Positions 1 to 8,442 of a DNA stretch of 64,000 nt are shown here, one piece after another. The position numbers and the translations under genes were made by a program. Position 1 is the stretch's first letter; each line of letters begins with the position of its first letter. The stretch spans positions 1,178,001 to 1,242,000 of the forward strand of contig NZ_CP133217.1 of assembly GCF_030930995.1 (NCBI RefSeq), given 5' to 3'. Source of the DNA: Thiothrix subterranea (GTDB lineage: Bacteria > Pseudomonadota > Gammaproteobacteria > Thiotrichales > Thiotrichaceae). Under the pieces are notes generated by a model. That model was not told the DNA's origin, made no database searches, and saw nothing but the letters and a program-made list of their open reading frames with translations.

Positions 1-549
1 AACCAAGCTGAAATCACACAAACCCAAACCAATTCTGCTAGTTCTCAGGGTTCGCGGGTTGGTATGGTTGAGGGTGCGTATGTTGGTTCCAGTGCAGAAG
101 TCACAGCTAACCAAGCTAAAGTTACTCAAACCCAAATTAATACGAATGGCAGTGATCAATACACTGGAGTCGGTGTAGTTGAAGATTTATCTAATGATGC
201 GAATGTAAAAGTGATCGCCAACCATGCCACTGTGACGCAAAGGCAAAATAATGCAGACGCTAGTTTGCAAAATACTCAAGTTGGGGCGGCCTCTTATATT
301 GAGGGAGCGGACATTGATATTACAGCAAATCATGTTGGTGTTACCCAACGGCAAAGGGGATTGACGGGTGGTGATCAGCTTGCACAGGTGGGGGCAGTAG
401 TCGGTGAATTGGGTAATCCAATCACGGTGGATGCGGATATTACGGTAGCGAATGCCGAAAACATCACGCAGTTTCAAGATGCCAGCAATAATGCTAAGCA
501 AACCAAGCGGGTAGGTGTGGTTACTAACGGTACTTACTACCGTTTCTAA
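1..549 (+). CDS. secreted ITQTQ-repeat protein, curlin-like (5' end outside window)
   Basis: The frame is open from base 1, so the start and any signal peptide lie upstream; 182 residues are visible. The protein is built from repeats of about 36-41 residues, each with an [IV]TQ[TRF]Q motif, a later Q-x3-VG turn and an AN(H/A) step before the next VTQ. The end (SNNA-QT--VGV-TNG-YY) is nearly the same as that of the protein encoded at 620-1369, so the two are tandem paralogs. Regular Gln/Asn-rich repeats with Gly turns are typical of beta-solenoid or amyloid subunits such as CsgA curlins, but the exact CsgA spacing is not reproduced. A secreted fibre subunit is inferred from the paralog's signal peptide and the CsgG-like gene downstream. 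Confidence 0.7.
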   Translation, partial: NQAEITQTQTNSASSQGSRVGMVEGAYVGSSAEVTANQAKVTQTQINTNGSDQYTGVGVVEDLSNDANVKVIANHATVTQRQNNADASLQNTQVGAASYIEGADIDITANHVGVTQRQRGLTGGDQLAQVGAVVGELGNPITVDADITVANAENITQFQDASNNAKQTKRVGVVTNGTYYRF

Positions 550-619
550 CAGGTAGACCGCAACAGTTCCGGGTGGCAAAGCTGCCCGGAATCTCGCCTA
601 GATTCGTCAGGAATACCTC

Positions 620-1369
620 ATGAAACACGCTTTGTTTGTTGCCGCCACCCTCGTGGTGTTGGCATATAGTCCCGTTTTTGCTGCTGATGGCATTAAAATC
701 ACTGTTGGGGATACCGCCCCTTCCGCTCAAACCCAAACGCAATCGGATGGAGCCACCCAAGAAGCCACCACCGGGCGGGCGCATGAAGTCGCCGCCGGTG
801 CAACGGTGGACATTACCGCTAATCACACCCAAATAAACCAGACACAAAACAGATCAGCCGATGCCACCCAGTTTGCCGATGTAGGCATTGCTGAAGGGTT
901 GACGGGCAGCTCCACCGCCAATATCACCGTCAATAACGCCAGCATTACCCAAAGCCAAACGGCGTCAGAAGCAGGCTTCCAACAAGCCAATGTCGGTTGG
1001 GTGTCTGCACTGGCAAACCATGCCCAAGTCGATGTGGCGGCTAATCGCGTCAATATTACCCAGACACAAACCAATGCCGATTTGAGCGTTCAAAGTGCCG
1101 AAGTCGGGCGGGTTCACGATGTCGACGGTGCAACCATTGATATTCAGGTCAGCGACATTGACATTACCCAACAGCAGGACGGTGTGAGCGGTGCTGAACA
1201 ATTGGTACAAATTGGTGCTGTCATTGGTGAACCGGGCAATCCTATTCATACCAACGCTTCCATTAACGTGATGAATGCCGGGGCAGTGGTGCAAGAGCAA
1301 ACTGCCAGCAATAACGCGCAACAAACGGTGCGTATCGGCGTATTGACCAATGGGGCTTACTACCCATAA
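620..1369 (+). CDS. secreted ITQTQ-repeat protein, curlin-like
   Basis: The 249-residue protein starts at an ATG with AGGAA just upstream. Residues 1-21 form a Sec signal peptide (hydrophobic ALFVAATLVVLAY, then Ala-x-Ala cleavage before ADG). After a Gln/Thr-rich linker come about five repeats of 36-41 residues carrying ITQTQ, ITQSQ or ITQQQ, each followed by Q-x2-VG. The last 20 residues match the end of the preceding protein. There is no cysteine. Composition is rich in Asn, Gln, Thr, Ala and Val and poor in charge, which suits a beta-solenoid fibre subunit. It could instead be a solenoid adhesin or matrix protein; the amyloid role is inference. Confidence 0.75.
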   Translation: MKHALFVAATLVVLAYSPVFAADGIKITVGDTAPSAQTQTQSDGATQEATTGRAHEVAAGATVDITANHTQINQTQNRSADATQFADVGIAEGLTGSSTANITVNNASITQSQTASEAGFQQANVGWVSALANHAQVDVAANRVNITQTQTNADLSVQSAEVGRVHDVDGATIDIQVSDIDITQQQDGVSGAEQLVQIGAVIGEPGNPIHTNASINVMNAGAVVQEQTASNNAQQTVRIGVLTNGAYYP

Positions 1370-1509
1370 GCCATACACCACTCAGGCGGCATCCATACCC
1401 GTTAATGACATTAATCTGTAGCGAGTATCCGCCTGTCAACTTTACACTAACTAATCACCACTAATCACTTTACGATTAACTTATGTGATTGATCAGTGAG
1501 GAAAACCAG

Positions 1510-1824
1510 ATGTCGATAAAACTCATTTTAGTAGCGTGCTTATTGGCTTGTAGCAGCCATGTGGCATTTGCGGAAGATGCCGGTAGTGAAGATAAACTCA
1601 TGAATGACATGAATTCCAAAATGGCACAAATGAAAGCGCGGATGCGTGCTTACGAAGCCGAATTGGATCACGAAAGTGAAGATTATTACGCCGTATCGCA
1701 GTTTGATACCGCCGGTTGTGACATTAATATCGGTAATGTGGTGGTCGATGATGGCGCAAATTCACCGGATGAAATCGTGGTATTAATCGACGGTGATGTG
1801 ATTCAGTCCAATAACTGCCGTTAA
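1510..1824 (+). CDS. small secreted protein of the fibre locus, unknown function
   Basis: 104 residues. An in-frame TTG at 1489 lies upstream, but the ATG at 1510 is preferred because GTGAGGAAA lies at proper spacing and it begins a clean signal peptide (residues 1-20, ending HVAFA before EDAG). The mature part has a short acidic/Met-rich helical stretch (MNDMNSKMAQMKARM) and a C-terminal beta-type segment with two cysteines, at GCDINIG and NNCR, which could form a disulfide. No family was recognised. Its position between repeat proteins and the CsgG-like lipoprotein suggests an accessory role comparable to CsgE/CsgF or a minor subunit, but no sequence similarity to those was seen. Confidence 0.65.
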   Translation: MSIKLILVACLLACSSHVAFAEDAGSEDKLMNDMNSKMAQMKARMRAYEAELDHESEDYYAVSQFDTAGCDINIGNVVVDDGANSPDEIVVLIDGDVIQSNNCR

Positions 1825-1862
1825 AACCTTTTACCTGTCATTAAAAACGCGAGACAACAATC

Positions 1863-2888
1863 ATGAAAAAGTCCGTCATTATGTTAGCAGTAGCTTTTAC
1901 CCTTTTCATATTGGGTGGCTGTGCCAGTTTAGATAATAAACTGGCGCGGGAATTTGAAAAAATCCGTAAGGGGCCTACGGGTTCACCTTATAAATCTGTT
2001 ACGAATTTTTCTGATGCCTTAAGCTGTGTTGATGATTTAATGCTGGCAAAAGGCGTGAAAAGCATTCCGGTGATGGTGGAAGACCTCGACGATAAAACCG
2101 AAGAGGTTAAAACCGGCACTCGTGATATGTTAATTTCGGCTATTTCACGTATGACCACCAAAAGCAAGGCGATTAAGCTGATTGCTTACGGTAAAGATTC
2201 CGGCAATCTGGTGTCATTTATGAAAGCCGCGAATTATTCCGATGCCTACAAAGAAATGCCCGCGTTTGATATTCAAGGCTCAATCACCCAATTCGACAAA
2301 GGTGTTGCTAGGGGAGATGCCAGTACCGGGGTGTTTTACCGTAAAAAAGGCGGTGGCGGTGCAGCTCACAGTACTTCATTGAACGTGGTCGCCTTGGATT
2401 TGAATGTGTTACGTGCTTCAGACATGAGCGTGATTCCTGGTATTACCTCCAGCAATTCGGTCGCGATTTTCCAGCGCGGTGATTCACTGGATATGGATGC
2501 CAGCATTAATAAGTTTGGTGTATATTTCGACCTAAGCCTCAACGCCAGCGAAGGCAAAGCGCAGGCAGTACGCAATCTGGTTGACCTTGCCGCAGTGGAA
2601 TTGGTGGGCAAATTGGTCGGTGTGCCTTACAGCAAGTGTCTGGGGGTCAAAGAACCAGCGGCAGGCACGGCGGGTACAACCGGGCAAAGCGGCGCAAAAG
2701 GTGCTAATAGCCAGCCACAAACAGAACCTGTTAAAGTGATTAACATGAAACTCCCCAAACTGACCCCCAAACAGGATACGATAGCACCCACTGCCCCGGC
2801 AGTGATGCACGCGCTCAAAGTCGGTGATACTGTTGATGCGCAGGGAATTGTACGGGTAAAACGAATTATCACGCCTAGCAAGCCTTAA
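1863..2888 (+). CDS. CsgG/HfaB-like outer-membrane lipoprotein
   Basis: The 341-residue protein has a lipoprotein signal (LFILGGC, lipidated Cys20) and no Asp at +2, consistent with the outer membrane. Residues about 40-257 have the CsgG order: an N-terminal alpha/beta part, then FDIQGSITQFD, which resembles the CsgG strand IVEGSIIGYD, then a Gly-rich GVFYRKKGGGG loop and LNVVALDLNVLRASD, which resembles the CsgG strand ending in VVNVSTGE. CsgG forms the curli secretion pore; HfaB is its holdfast counterpart in Caulobacter. Residues 260-341 are a Gly/Thr/Pro-rich linker and short tail not found in CsgG. It lies 38 bp after the small secreted protein. The assignment is from motif resemblance and order, not alignment. 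Confidence 0.6.
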   Translation: MKKSVIMLAVAFTLFILGGCASLDNKLAREFEKIRKGPTGSPYKSVTNFSDALSCVDDLMLAKGVKSIPVMVEDLDDKTEEVKTGTRDMLISAISRMTTKSKAIKLIAYGKDSGNLVSFMKAANYSDAYKEMPAFDIQGSITQFDKGVARGDASTGVFYRKKGGGGAAHSTSLNVVALDLNVLRASDMSVIPGITSSNSVAIFQRGDSLDMDASINKFGVYFDLSLNASEGKAQAVRNLVDLAAVELVGKLVGVPYSKCLGVKEPAAGTAGTTGQSGAKGANSQPQTEPVKVINMKLPKLTPKQDTIAPTAPAVMHALKVGDTVDAQGIVRVKRIITPSKP

Positions 2889-2918
2889 TCTTGGGCGCTT
2901 ATAGCAAAGGAAGTCGCC

Positions 2919-3599
2919 ATGCAACATGTGCTCATTGTGGAAGATGTCCCTGAAACCGCTGAATGGTTGGGTGTCGTCCTGCAACAAGCTTTCGGGGAGG
3001 TGCACCTCAATGTGGCGACTACCTGCCAACAAGCGCGGCAACTGTTAGGCAAAGTCAGCGTAAATGTAGCGTTGCTGGATATTAATCTGCCGGACGGTAG
3101 CGGTATCGACTTGGTGGCGAGTGTGCGTCAGGATTACCCTAATGCTTACATTGTAATCACTACCATTTTTGATGATGAAGAACACATCCTCCACGCTGTG
3201 CAAGCAGGGGCGCATGGCTACCTGCTGAAAGATTCGTCTGAGTTGGTGTTTATTCAGAAATTACGCGGTATTCTCAGTGGCGATCCACCGCTGTCACCGA
3301 GTGTCTCGCGGCGCATATTGCAATATTTTTCGTCCGCCGGAAACGTTCATGGCACACCGGATAATCAGCATTCTGGCGTTAATCGCAGCGACGTGGCGAG
3401 TCTAAGCCCCCGCGAACGCGAAGTGTTGATATTAGTTGCTAAGGGGCTTAGCCGGGGTGATGTGGCGGAATTATTGGGGCTGTCGACCAATACCGTAGCG
3501 CGGTATATCCGGGATGTGTACCAGAAGCTCAATATATCCAGCCGCGCTGAGGCAGCCGTGGAGGCTTGCCGCATGGGGCTGGTCAGAACGGATTTCTAA
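2919..3599 (+). CDS. NarL/FixJ-family response regulator
   Basis: 226 residues, with AAGGAAG 9 bases before the ATG. Residues 1-120 are a receiver domain: acidic pocket E8/D9, phospho-acceptor D54 in ALLDINLPDGSG, T81/T82 and K104 in GYLLKD. Residues about 155-220 are a LuxR/GerE helix-turn-helix (LSPREREVLILVAKG, then the recognition segment NTVARYIRDVYQKL). It follows the CsgG-like gene by 30 bp and precedes its likely kinase by 10 bp. CsgD, the curli master regulator, is also a LuxR-type protein, so control of the fibre genes is a reasonable inference, though CsgD lacks a canonical phosphorylation site and this protein has one. Confidence 0.9.
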   Translation: MQHVLIVEDVPETAEWLGVVLQQAFGEVHLNVATTCQQARQLLGKVSVNVALLDINLPDGSGIDLVASVRQDYPNAYIVITTIFDDEEHILHAVQAGAHGYLLKDSSELVFIQKLRGILSGDPPLSPSVSRRILQYFSSAGNVHGTPDNQHSGVNRSDVASLSPREREVLILVAKGLSRGDVAELLGLSTNTVARYIRDVYQKLNISSRAEAAVEACRMGLVRTDF

Positions 3600-3609
3600 G
3601 GTTGCCCGT

Positions 3610-5784
3610 TTGAACTGGTCATTCCCCAAACCCGTTATTGCCCCCGCCAATATTTTGCTGGCGGTATTGCTGTTCATTGCCGTCACCCAGATTATTTCCG
3701 CTTACCTATTGACCCAGCAACAGTGGACGGGTATTCGGGTAACTGCCACGGCTGCGGATACGCTGCTGATCAAATCCATCAGTGCCAATTCCCCGGCCTC
3801 TGGAAAACTCGCCGCCGGTGAAACTTTGCTTGGCCTGCAAGTCGATGGGAAGCTGCTAACCATCAAGCCATTGCTGAACGGTTATGCGCCACTTTCCCCC
3901 GCGACGTTCGCACAACGGGCGGAGTTTTATCAGCAACAGCAAACCCTACATCAAGCCTTTACCCAACATGCTCAAGTAACTTTTGTGACCACGACGGGCA
4001 AGACCGTTGCGCTGACACCCGCCGCACATACCCCCGTTGCGGCTATCCCCGCTGTGTTTTGGTTGCTGGGTCTTGCAAACATGATCTCGCCATTGGTGGG
4101 CGCATTGGTCTGGACATACCGCCCTTATCAAAAAGCATCCCTGTTTTTACTGCTGCACAGCTTGCTGTACTACGTTTTTGCGGTCAGCGGCGCTGGGGTT
4201 ATTGCCACGGAATTTTATATGGAACCCGGCGCATTGCGGCAGAATCTGCTGCTGCAAGCCACAGGTATCAACTTCGCCGCTACCCTGATTCTGGTCATTC
4301 TGTGTGATTTGCCCAAACCGTTGGTGCGCGGGTTGTGGTTGTTTTGGCTGGTTATGGGGTTTACGGCACTTTCCACCGCTAATTATCACTACGGTTGGAT
4401 TGAAACGCCGGGGCATATTTTTTACATACAATACCCCTTTTTGTACGTGATCGTGTTGGGCATTATTGCCCTGCAATTGCGCCAGACGCGCCGTCAGCCG
4501 GTGGAACGGGCGAGCCTGCATGTTCTCGCAGCGGCGTTTATGTTGCCAAATGCCATTATTATTGCATTGCATGTTTTCCCTATTCTGCTGGGTAAGCCGC
4601 CGATTGTTGGCAATATTTCGGCGCTATTGCTGTTTAACCTGATGGCGATAGGGCTTGGGGTAGGGATTCTGCGCTATCGGCTGTTTGCGATTGAATTCTG
4701 GTGGCTAAAGTCCATGCTGTGGGTTGTGGGGGGCTTGCTGGTCGCGGGTATTGATGTGGGGTTAATGACATTGCTGCAATTGCGGGGTGATTATGTGCTG
4801 GCAATGTCGGTCATTATTGCAGGCTTTTTGTATTTTCCGCTGCGCCAATGGCTATTGGATAAAATTATTCCAATGGAACGCCAGAATCTCAGTGATTTTC
4901 TGCCTGCTTTGAGCACCAATCTTGGGGATGCGCTCTCCAAAGAAACCTTTGAACAACGTTGGCAGGAATCCTTGCTGCAACGCTTCCTGCCGTTGCATAT
5001 CGAAAAATTGTCTGCCCAAGTGACCACTACCCACTTGTCAGACAACGGTTTGCACCTTGATGTGCCTAGCCTTGGCAATCAACATGCGTGGCGCTTGACC
5101 GGCAAACAACGGGCGGCACGGCTGTTTAATAAAACCGACGTCAAACATACCGAGTCGCTGTTAACGGTGGCACGGATGGCCAGTAATGCCAGCGAAACCC
5201 GCCAGCAGGCTATTCTGGAAGAGCGGCGGCGCATAATGCACGACTTGCATGACAGTGTTGGTGCAAAACTGCTAACCCTGAGCCATAAGCTACCGGATGC
5301 AACCCACCGTGAGGATGTGCGGCAGGCGCTAATGACGTTACGGGAAACGGTACGGTTATCGCAGCAAGCAAGCCCGACCAAACTGGTCGATAATATTGCG
5401 GATTGGCGGGCAGAAATTGCCGGGCGAGCCGAAGCCGCAGAAGTCAGGTTACGTTGGCGGCAGGATGAGCGGCTGGATGCTTGCCAATTATGCCCGCGCC
5501 GAATACTGCAAGTGTCGCAGATACTCCGTGAAGCAGTCAGCAATGCGCTGCGGCACGCCGAGCCAGAAACGTTGGAGGTGGGTTTTGCTTTATCCAACAA
5601 TAAATTGCACCTAATCGTTACGAATGACGGAAAAATATCCCCGCCTGAGCGTTGGCAAGCGGGGACTGGAGTAAACGGTATCCGGCATCGGGTCGCGGCA
5701 TTAGGCGGGGAGGTGGGTTTTTATTGCAGTGATCCTCCCCAATCCAAAATCACGGTGCATATTGCTGTTCCCCTGCAAGTCTAA
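3610..5784 (+). CDS. membrane sensor histidine kinase, NarL partner type
   Basis: No ATG lies near the front. A TTG at 3610 is preferred because TAAGG sits 8 bases upstream; a GTG at 3514 would overlap the regulator by 86 bp. This gives 724 residues. A first membrane segment (about residues 12-30) precedes a periplasmic PDZ-like stretch (LLIKSISANSPASGKLAAGE), then several membrane helices (about residues 140-420). The C-terminal part is a HisKA_3 kinase: RRRIMHDLHDSVGAKLL with the likely phospho-acceptor H547 in LHDSVG, N-box REAVSNALRHA (N645), NDG and GTGVNGIRHRV. It should phosphorylate the adjacent regulator. A PDZ-like sensor could detect misfolded or unsecreted subunits, but that is speculation. 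Confidence 0.87.
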   Translation: MNWSFPKPVIAPANILLAVLLFIAVTQIISAYLLTQQQWTGIRVTATAADTLLIKSISANSPASGKLAAGETLLGLQVDGKLLTIKPLLNGYAPLSPATFAQRAEFYQQQQTLHQAFTQHAQVTFVTTTGKTVALTPAAHTPVAAIPAVFWLLGLANMISPLVGALVWTYRPYQKASLFLLLHSLLYYVFAVSGAGVIATEFYMEPGALRQNLLLQATGINFAATLILVILCDLPKPLVRGLWLFWLVMGFTALSTANYHYGWIETPGHIFYIQYPFLYVIVLGIIALQLRQTRRQPVERASLHVLAAAFMLPNAIIIALHVFPILLGKPPIVGNISALLLFNLMAIGLGVGILRYRLFAIEFWWLKSMLWVVGGLLVAGIDVGLMTLLQLRGDYVLAMSVIIAGFLYFPLRQWLLDKIIPMERQNLSDFLPALSTNLGDALSKETFEQRWQESLLQRFLPLHIEKLSAQVTTTHLSDNGLHLDVPSLGNQHAWRLTGKQRAARLFNKTDVKHTESLLTVARMASNASETRQQAILEERRRIMHDLHDSVGAKLLTLSHKLPDATHREDVRQALMTLRETVRLSQQASPTKLVDNIADWRAEIAGRAEAAEVRLRWRQDERLDACQLCPRRILQVSQILREAVSNALRHAEPETLEVGFALSNNKLHLIVTNDGKISPPERWQAGTGVNGIRHRVAALGGEVGFYCSDPPQSKITVHIAVPLQV

Positions 5785-5800
5785 AGCGTTAGGAATAAAA

Positions 5801-5826
5801 ACCGGCTTCAACACGTCAAAGCCGGT
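5801..5826. terminator. possible hairpin after the kinase gene
   Basis: ACCGGCTT (5801-5808) and AAGCCGGT (5819-5826) form an 8-bp stem with a 10-base loop, 16 bases after the kinase stop. The T-rich side faces the minus strand (AATAAAA before the stem), so termination of plus-strand transcription is not assured. It separates the fibre/two-component block from the sulfur globule gene. Confidence 0.35.
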
Positions 5827-6008
5827 GAATAATGTGCCAGTTAATGCAGTCAGTTGAGGGGTTCAACCAGCACACCTAAACTTTACCGCTATTCCGTTAC
5901 TGGCGGCATCATCCGTTTGGATACACTTGAGTGGGGTAAAAGTAGTTGTATTAGCAAATGCTTATAAATGGGTATAAACTGGTGAAACCACTAGAAGGAG
6001 ACACCATC

Positions 6009-6515
6009 ATGAGCACACGTATCATTATTTTCACCGCTTTGACCCTGTTGGCTGGCAACGCATCGGCTGATTTTTTCGACGGTTTCGATATGGGCAATTT
6101 CTTCGGTAATAACCGCCAAGAACAAGCGCAACAAGCTAACGCTTTCGGGCAAACCCAAGGCAATGGTAACGGCACTGCCAATGGGCAATCACGCGGGCGT
6201 GGTGAAGCCGACATTAATATGGATTTCGACCTGAATTTCCGCGCCAAAGCGAACAGCATGTTCAATGCTGATAGCCGCGCACAAGGCCAAGGCGACGTGG
6301 CGCAATACCAAGATCAGCAATTCAATGCTTACGGCTCGGCTTATAACACGGCGTATAATGGCCTTAACACGGGCGCATACAGCTACCCGTATGCTTACCC
6401 TTACAGCTATTACACGGCTTACCCACAACAAATGTACGCGCCAACGTACTCGACTTATTACCCACAGGCGTATTATCCGCAAACACAAGGCTACTACCTG
6501 CCACCAGCTCAATAG
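6009..6515 (+). CDS. putative sulfur globule protein
   Basis: 168 residues. The ATG at 6009 has a near-perfect AAGGAG 8 bases upstream; an earlier in-frame start at 5958 lacks one. Residues 1-20 are a Sec signal peptide ending GNASA. The mature protein begins DFFDGFDMGNFFGN, has a Gln/Asn/Gly-rich stretch, a DINMDFDLNFRAKA segment, and a C-terminal 60 residues dominated by Tyr, Pro, Ala and Ser (YSYPYAYPYSYYTAYP). This order (short acidic/Phe start, DMNMNF-like segment, Tyr/Pro/Gly-rich tail) recalls the SgpA/B proteins of Allochromatium vinosum that coat periplasmic sulfur globules. Low-complexity proteins converge easily, so a structural envelope protein of another kind remains possible. 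Confidence 0.6.
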   Translation: MSTRIIIFTALTLLAGNASADFFDGFDMGNFFGNNRQEQAQQANAFGQTQGNGNGTANGQSRGRGEADINMDFDLNFRAKANSMFNADSRAQGQGDVAQYQDQQFNAYGSAYNTAYNGLNTGAYSYPYAYPYSYYTAYPQQMYAPTYSTYYPQAYYPQTQGYYLPPAQ

Positions 6516-6564
6516 GCTATAGTGGGGGCAATATAATATAAGGCTACAGAAAAGGACTACGCTC

Positions 6565-8442
6565 ATGCCACTATTGCGCCTACTCGCTTGGCTACTTGCC
6601 TTATTGCTGCTGATCGTGGCAGCCATTGCTGTATTCGCGCTGACATTTGATGCCAACCGTTATAAACCAGAAATTACCGCATTATTAAAAGAAAAAACCG
6701 GGCGCACTCTCACGATTGACGGTGACATTAGCCTGTCTTTTTACCCCGATATTGCCCTGCAACTGGGGCAAGTCGCGGTTGGCAATGCCAAAGGCTTTAA
6801 CGATGAAGCCTTTGCCGAAGCCGATAATGCCCGCGTCACGGTGCAATTTCTGCCCCTGCTGGAGCAGCAGCTCAAAATCAACGAAGTGCACTTGCAAGGC
6901 TTAAAGCTTAATTTACACCGCAATAAAAGCGGCAAAACCAACTGGCAAGATTTGCTGCCGGAAAACTCCTCTAAAGCCAATGCCAGCGCGGGCGAAGCCA
7001 TGACCAGTTTGCTGGGCGGCATGGTGATTACCGGCGTGAGTGTGCAAGATTCGCAATTACACTGGCAAGATGATCAGCAAGGCAAAACCGTGACGCTGGC
7101 ACCGCTTAATTTGCAAACCGGCACGTTCCAGCCCGGCAAGCCGGTTGATCTTCGCCTTGATGCTGCGCTTACCCAAAATGAGCCGCCGCTGACAATGCAG
7201 CTAAGCCTTACCACCGTCGCACAATTGGCAGAAAATCAAGAAGACTTTTCTCTCACCGACCTACGCTTGCAAGTCAAGCAACCGGAACGCTTGGATACGA
7301 ATCTGCGCGGCAACCTGCAAGGCAATTTGAAAAAAGAACGTGCCAGCATCCCTGATTTACAAGCCGACGTCATTTTGGATGGGCTGGGTAAAGTCACGCT
7401 GAGCAGCAAGCTGGACGTCAACCTTGCCAAACAGCAATTGAACATGACCGATCTGAGCATGAACGCTGACGTGAAATCCACCGAGATTCCCGGCGGGCAA
7501 TTGCAGCAGCAATCCAGCGGCAAATTGAGCCTGAATTTGGAAAGTGGCAAAGGCTTACTCGATTTGCCCCAAACCGAGATCAAGGCAGCCGAGCAGCAGT
7601 TGACGGGCAGCTTGCAAGTGCGTGACCCCTTGCTACCCAGCCGTGTGGTTGATGGCAAATTCAGCGCTGCACAACTCAGTTACCCGCCGTTTACCTTGCA
7701 GCAGGCCACGCTTGGCGTGCAGTTTACAGAGGGGCAAGTCAAACTCACTCCCACGGGTACTTTATTCAAAGGCGCTTATCAAGGTGAAATTAACCTCGAT
7801 ACCCTGCAAACCCCAGCGATTTTTAGCGGCGAACACACGGTTAAAAAATTGCGCACGGAAGAATTGCTGTTCGCTCTCACCGATGATCGTTTGGTTACAG
7901 GGGCGCTGGATATGACCGCTAAATTCGATTCTGTGGTCGGCGATGAGCAAGCTTTTAAGCAAAATCTCAATGGCACGATCGACCTCACGTTGAATGAAGG
8001 CACGATTCGCGATGCCAATTTCGCGCAGAAAACCCGTGAAGTGATTCAGTTGTTTGAAAAAGAGCGCGTCAATGAGGTGGGCGAAACCGAAGTCACTTTC
8101 ACCCAATTGAAAGGGCAGTGGCAAGTCAAACAAGGCGTGTTCCACACCGATGAAAACGTGATGCTCGCGCCGCATTTTCAGGTAAAAGGCAATGGCGATG
8201 TGAATATCGTCGCCGAATCGCTGGATTTTAAATTACGCATTAGCGAAAAACCTAAACCGGACAACGCAGATGGCTTGTTTGCACCTTTGCATATTCATGG
8301 CGCATGGGATAAGCCTAGCTACGAGCTGGAACTCGATGTATTGCTTAAAGAACGCGCCGAACAAAAAGTGCAGAGCGAAGTGGATAAGCTCGAACAACGC
8401 TTGAAAGATGAGCTGAAAAAGAAGCTCAATGGCTTGTTTTAA
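6565..8442 (+). CDS. asmA: AsmA family protein
   Basis: 625 residues, with AAAAGGA upstream of the ATG and TATAAT at 6532-6537 as a possible -10. One N-terminal membrane anchor (LLRLLAWLLALLLLIVAAIAV) is followed by the AsmA start (FDANRYKPEITALLKEKTGRTLTIDGDI). A long beta-rich periplasmic domain ends with the conserved AsmA C-terminal part (LNEGTIRDANFAQKTREVIQLF) and a charged helix. Family members bridge the envelope and are linked to phospholipid transport and outer-membrane assembly. Its 3' end overlaps the convergent aminotransferase gene by 17 bp. Confidence 0.9.
   Translation: MPLLRLLAWLLALLLLIVAAIAVFALTFDANRYKPEITALLKEKTGRTLTIDGDISLSFYPDIALQLGQVAVGNAKGFNDEAFAEADNARVTVQFLPLLEQQLKINEVHLQGLKLNLHRNKSGKTNWQDLLPENSSKANASAGEAMTSLLGGMVITGVSVQDSQLHWQDDQQGKTVTLAPLNLQTGTFQPGKPVDLRLDAALTQNEPPLTMQLSLTTVAQLAENQEDFSLTDLRLQVKQPERLDTNLRGNLQGNLKKERASIPDLQADVILDGLGKVTLSSKLDVNLAKQQLNMTDLSMNADVKSTEIPGGQLQQQSSGKLSLNLESGKGLLDLPQTEIKAAEQQLTGSLQVRDPLLPSRVVDGKFSAAQLSYPPFTLQQATLGVQFTEGQVKLTPTGTLFKGAYQGEINLDTLQTPAIFSGEHTVKKLRTEELLFALTDDRLVTGALDMTAKFDSVVGDEQAFKQNLNGTIDLTLNEGTIRDANFAQKTREVIQLFEKERVNEVGETEVTFTQLKGQWQVKQGVFHTDENVMLAPHFQVKGNGDVNIVAESLDFKLRISEKPKPDNADGLFAPLHIHGAWDKPSYELELDVLLKERAEQKVQSEVDKLEQRLKDELKKKLNGLF

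Noticed and set aside
5801-5826. Attenuator or riboswitch before the sulfur globule gene
   Set aside because: Only one simple hairpin is present and it lies about 180 bases upstream with no alternative pairing; listed as a weak hairpin only.
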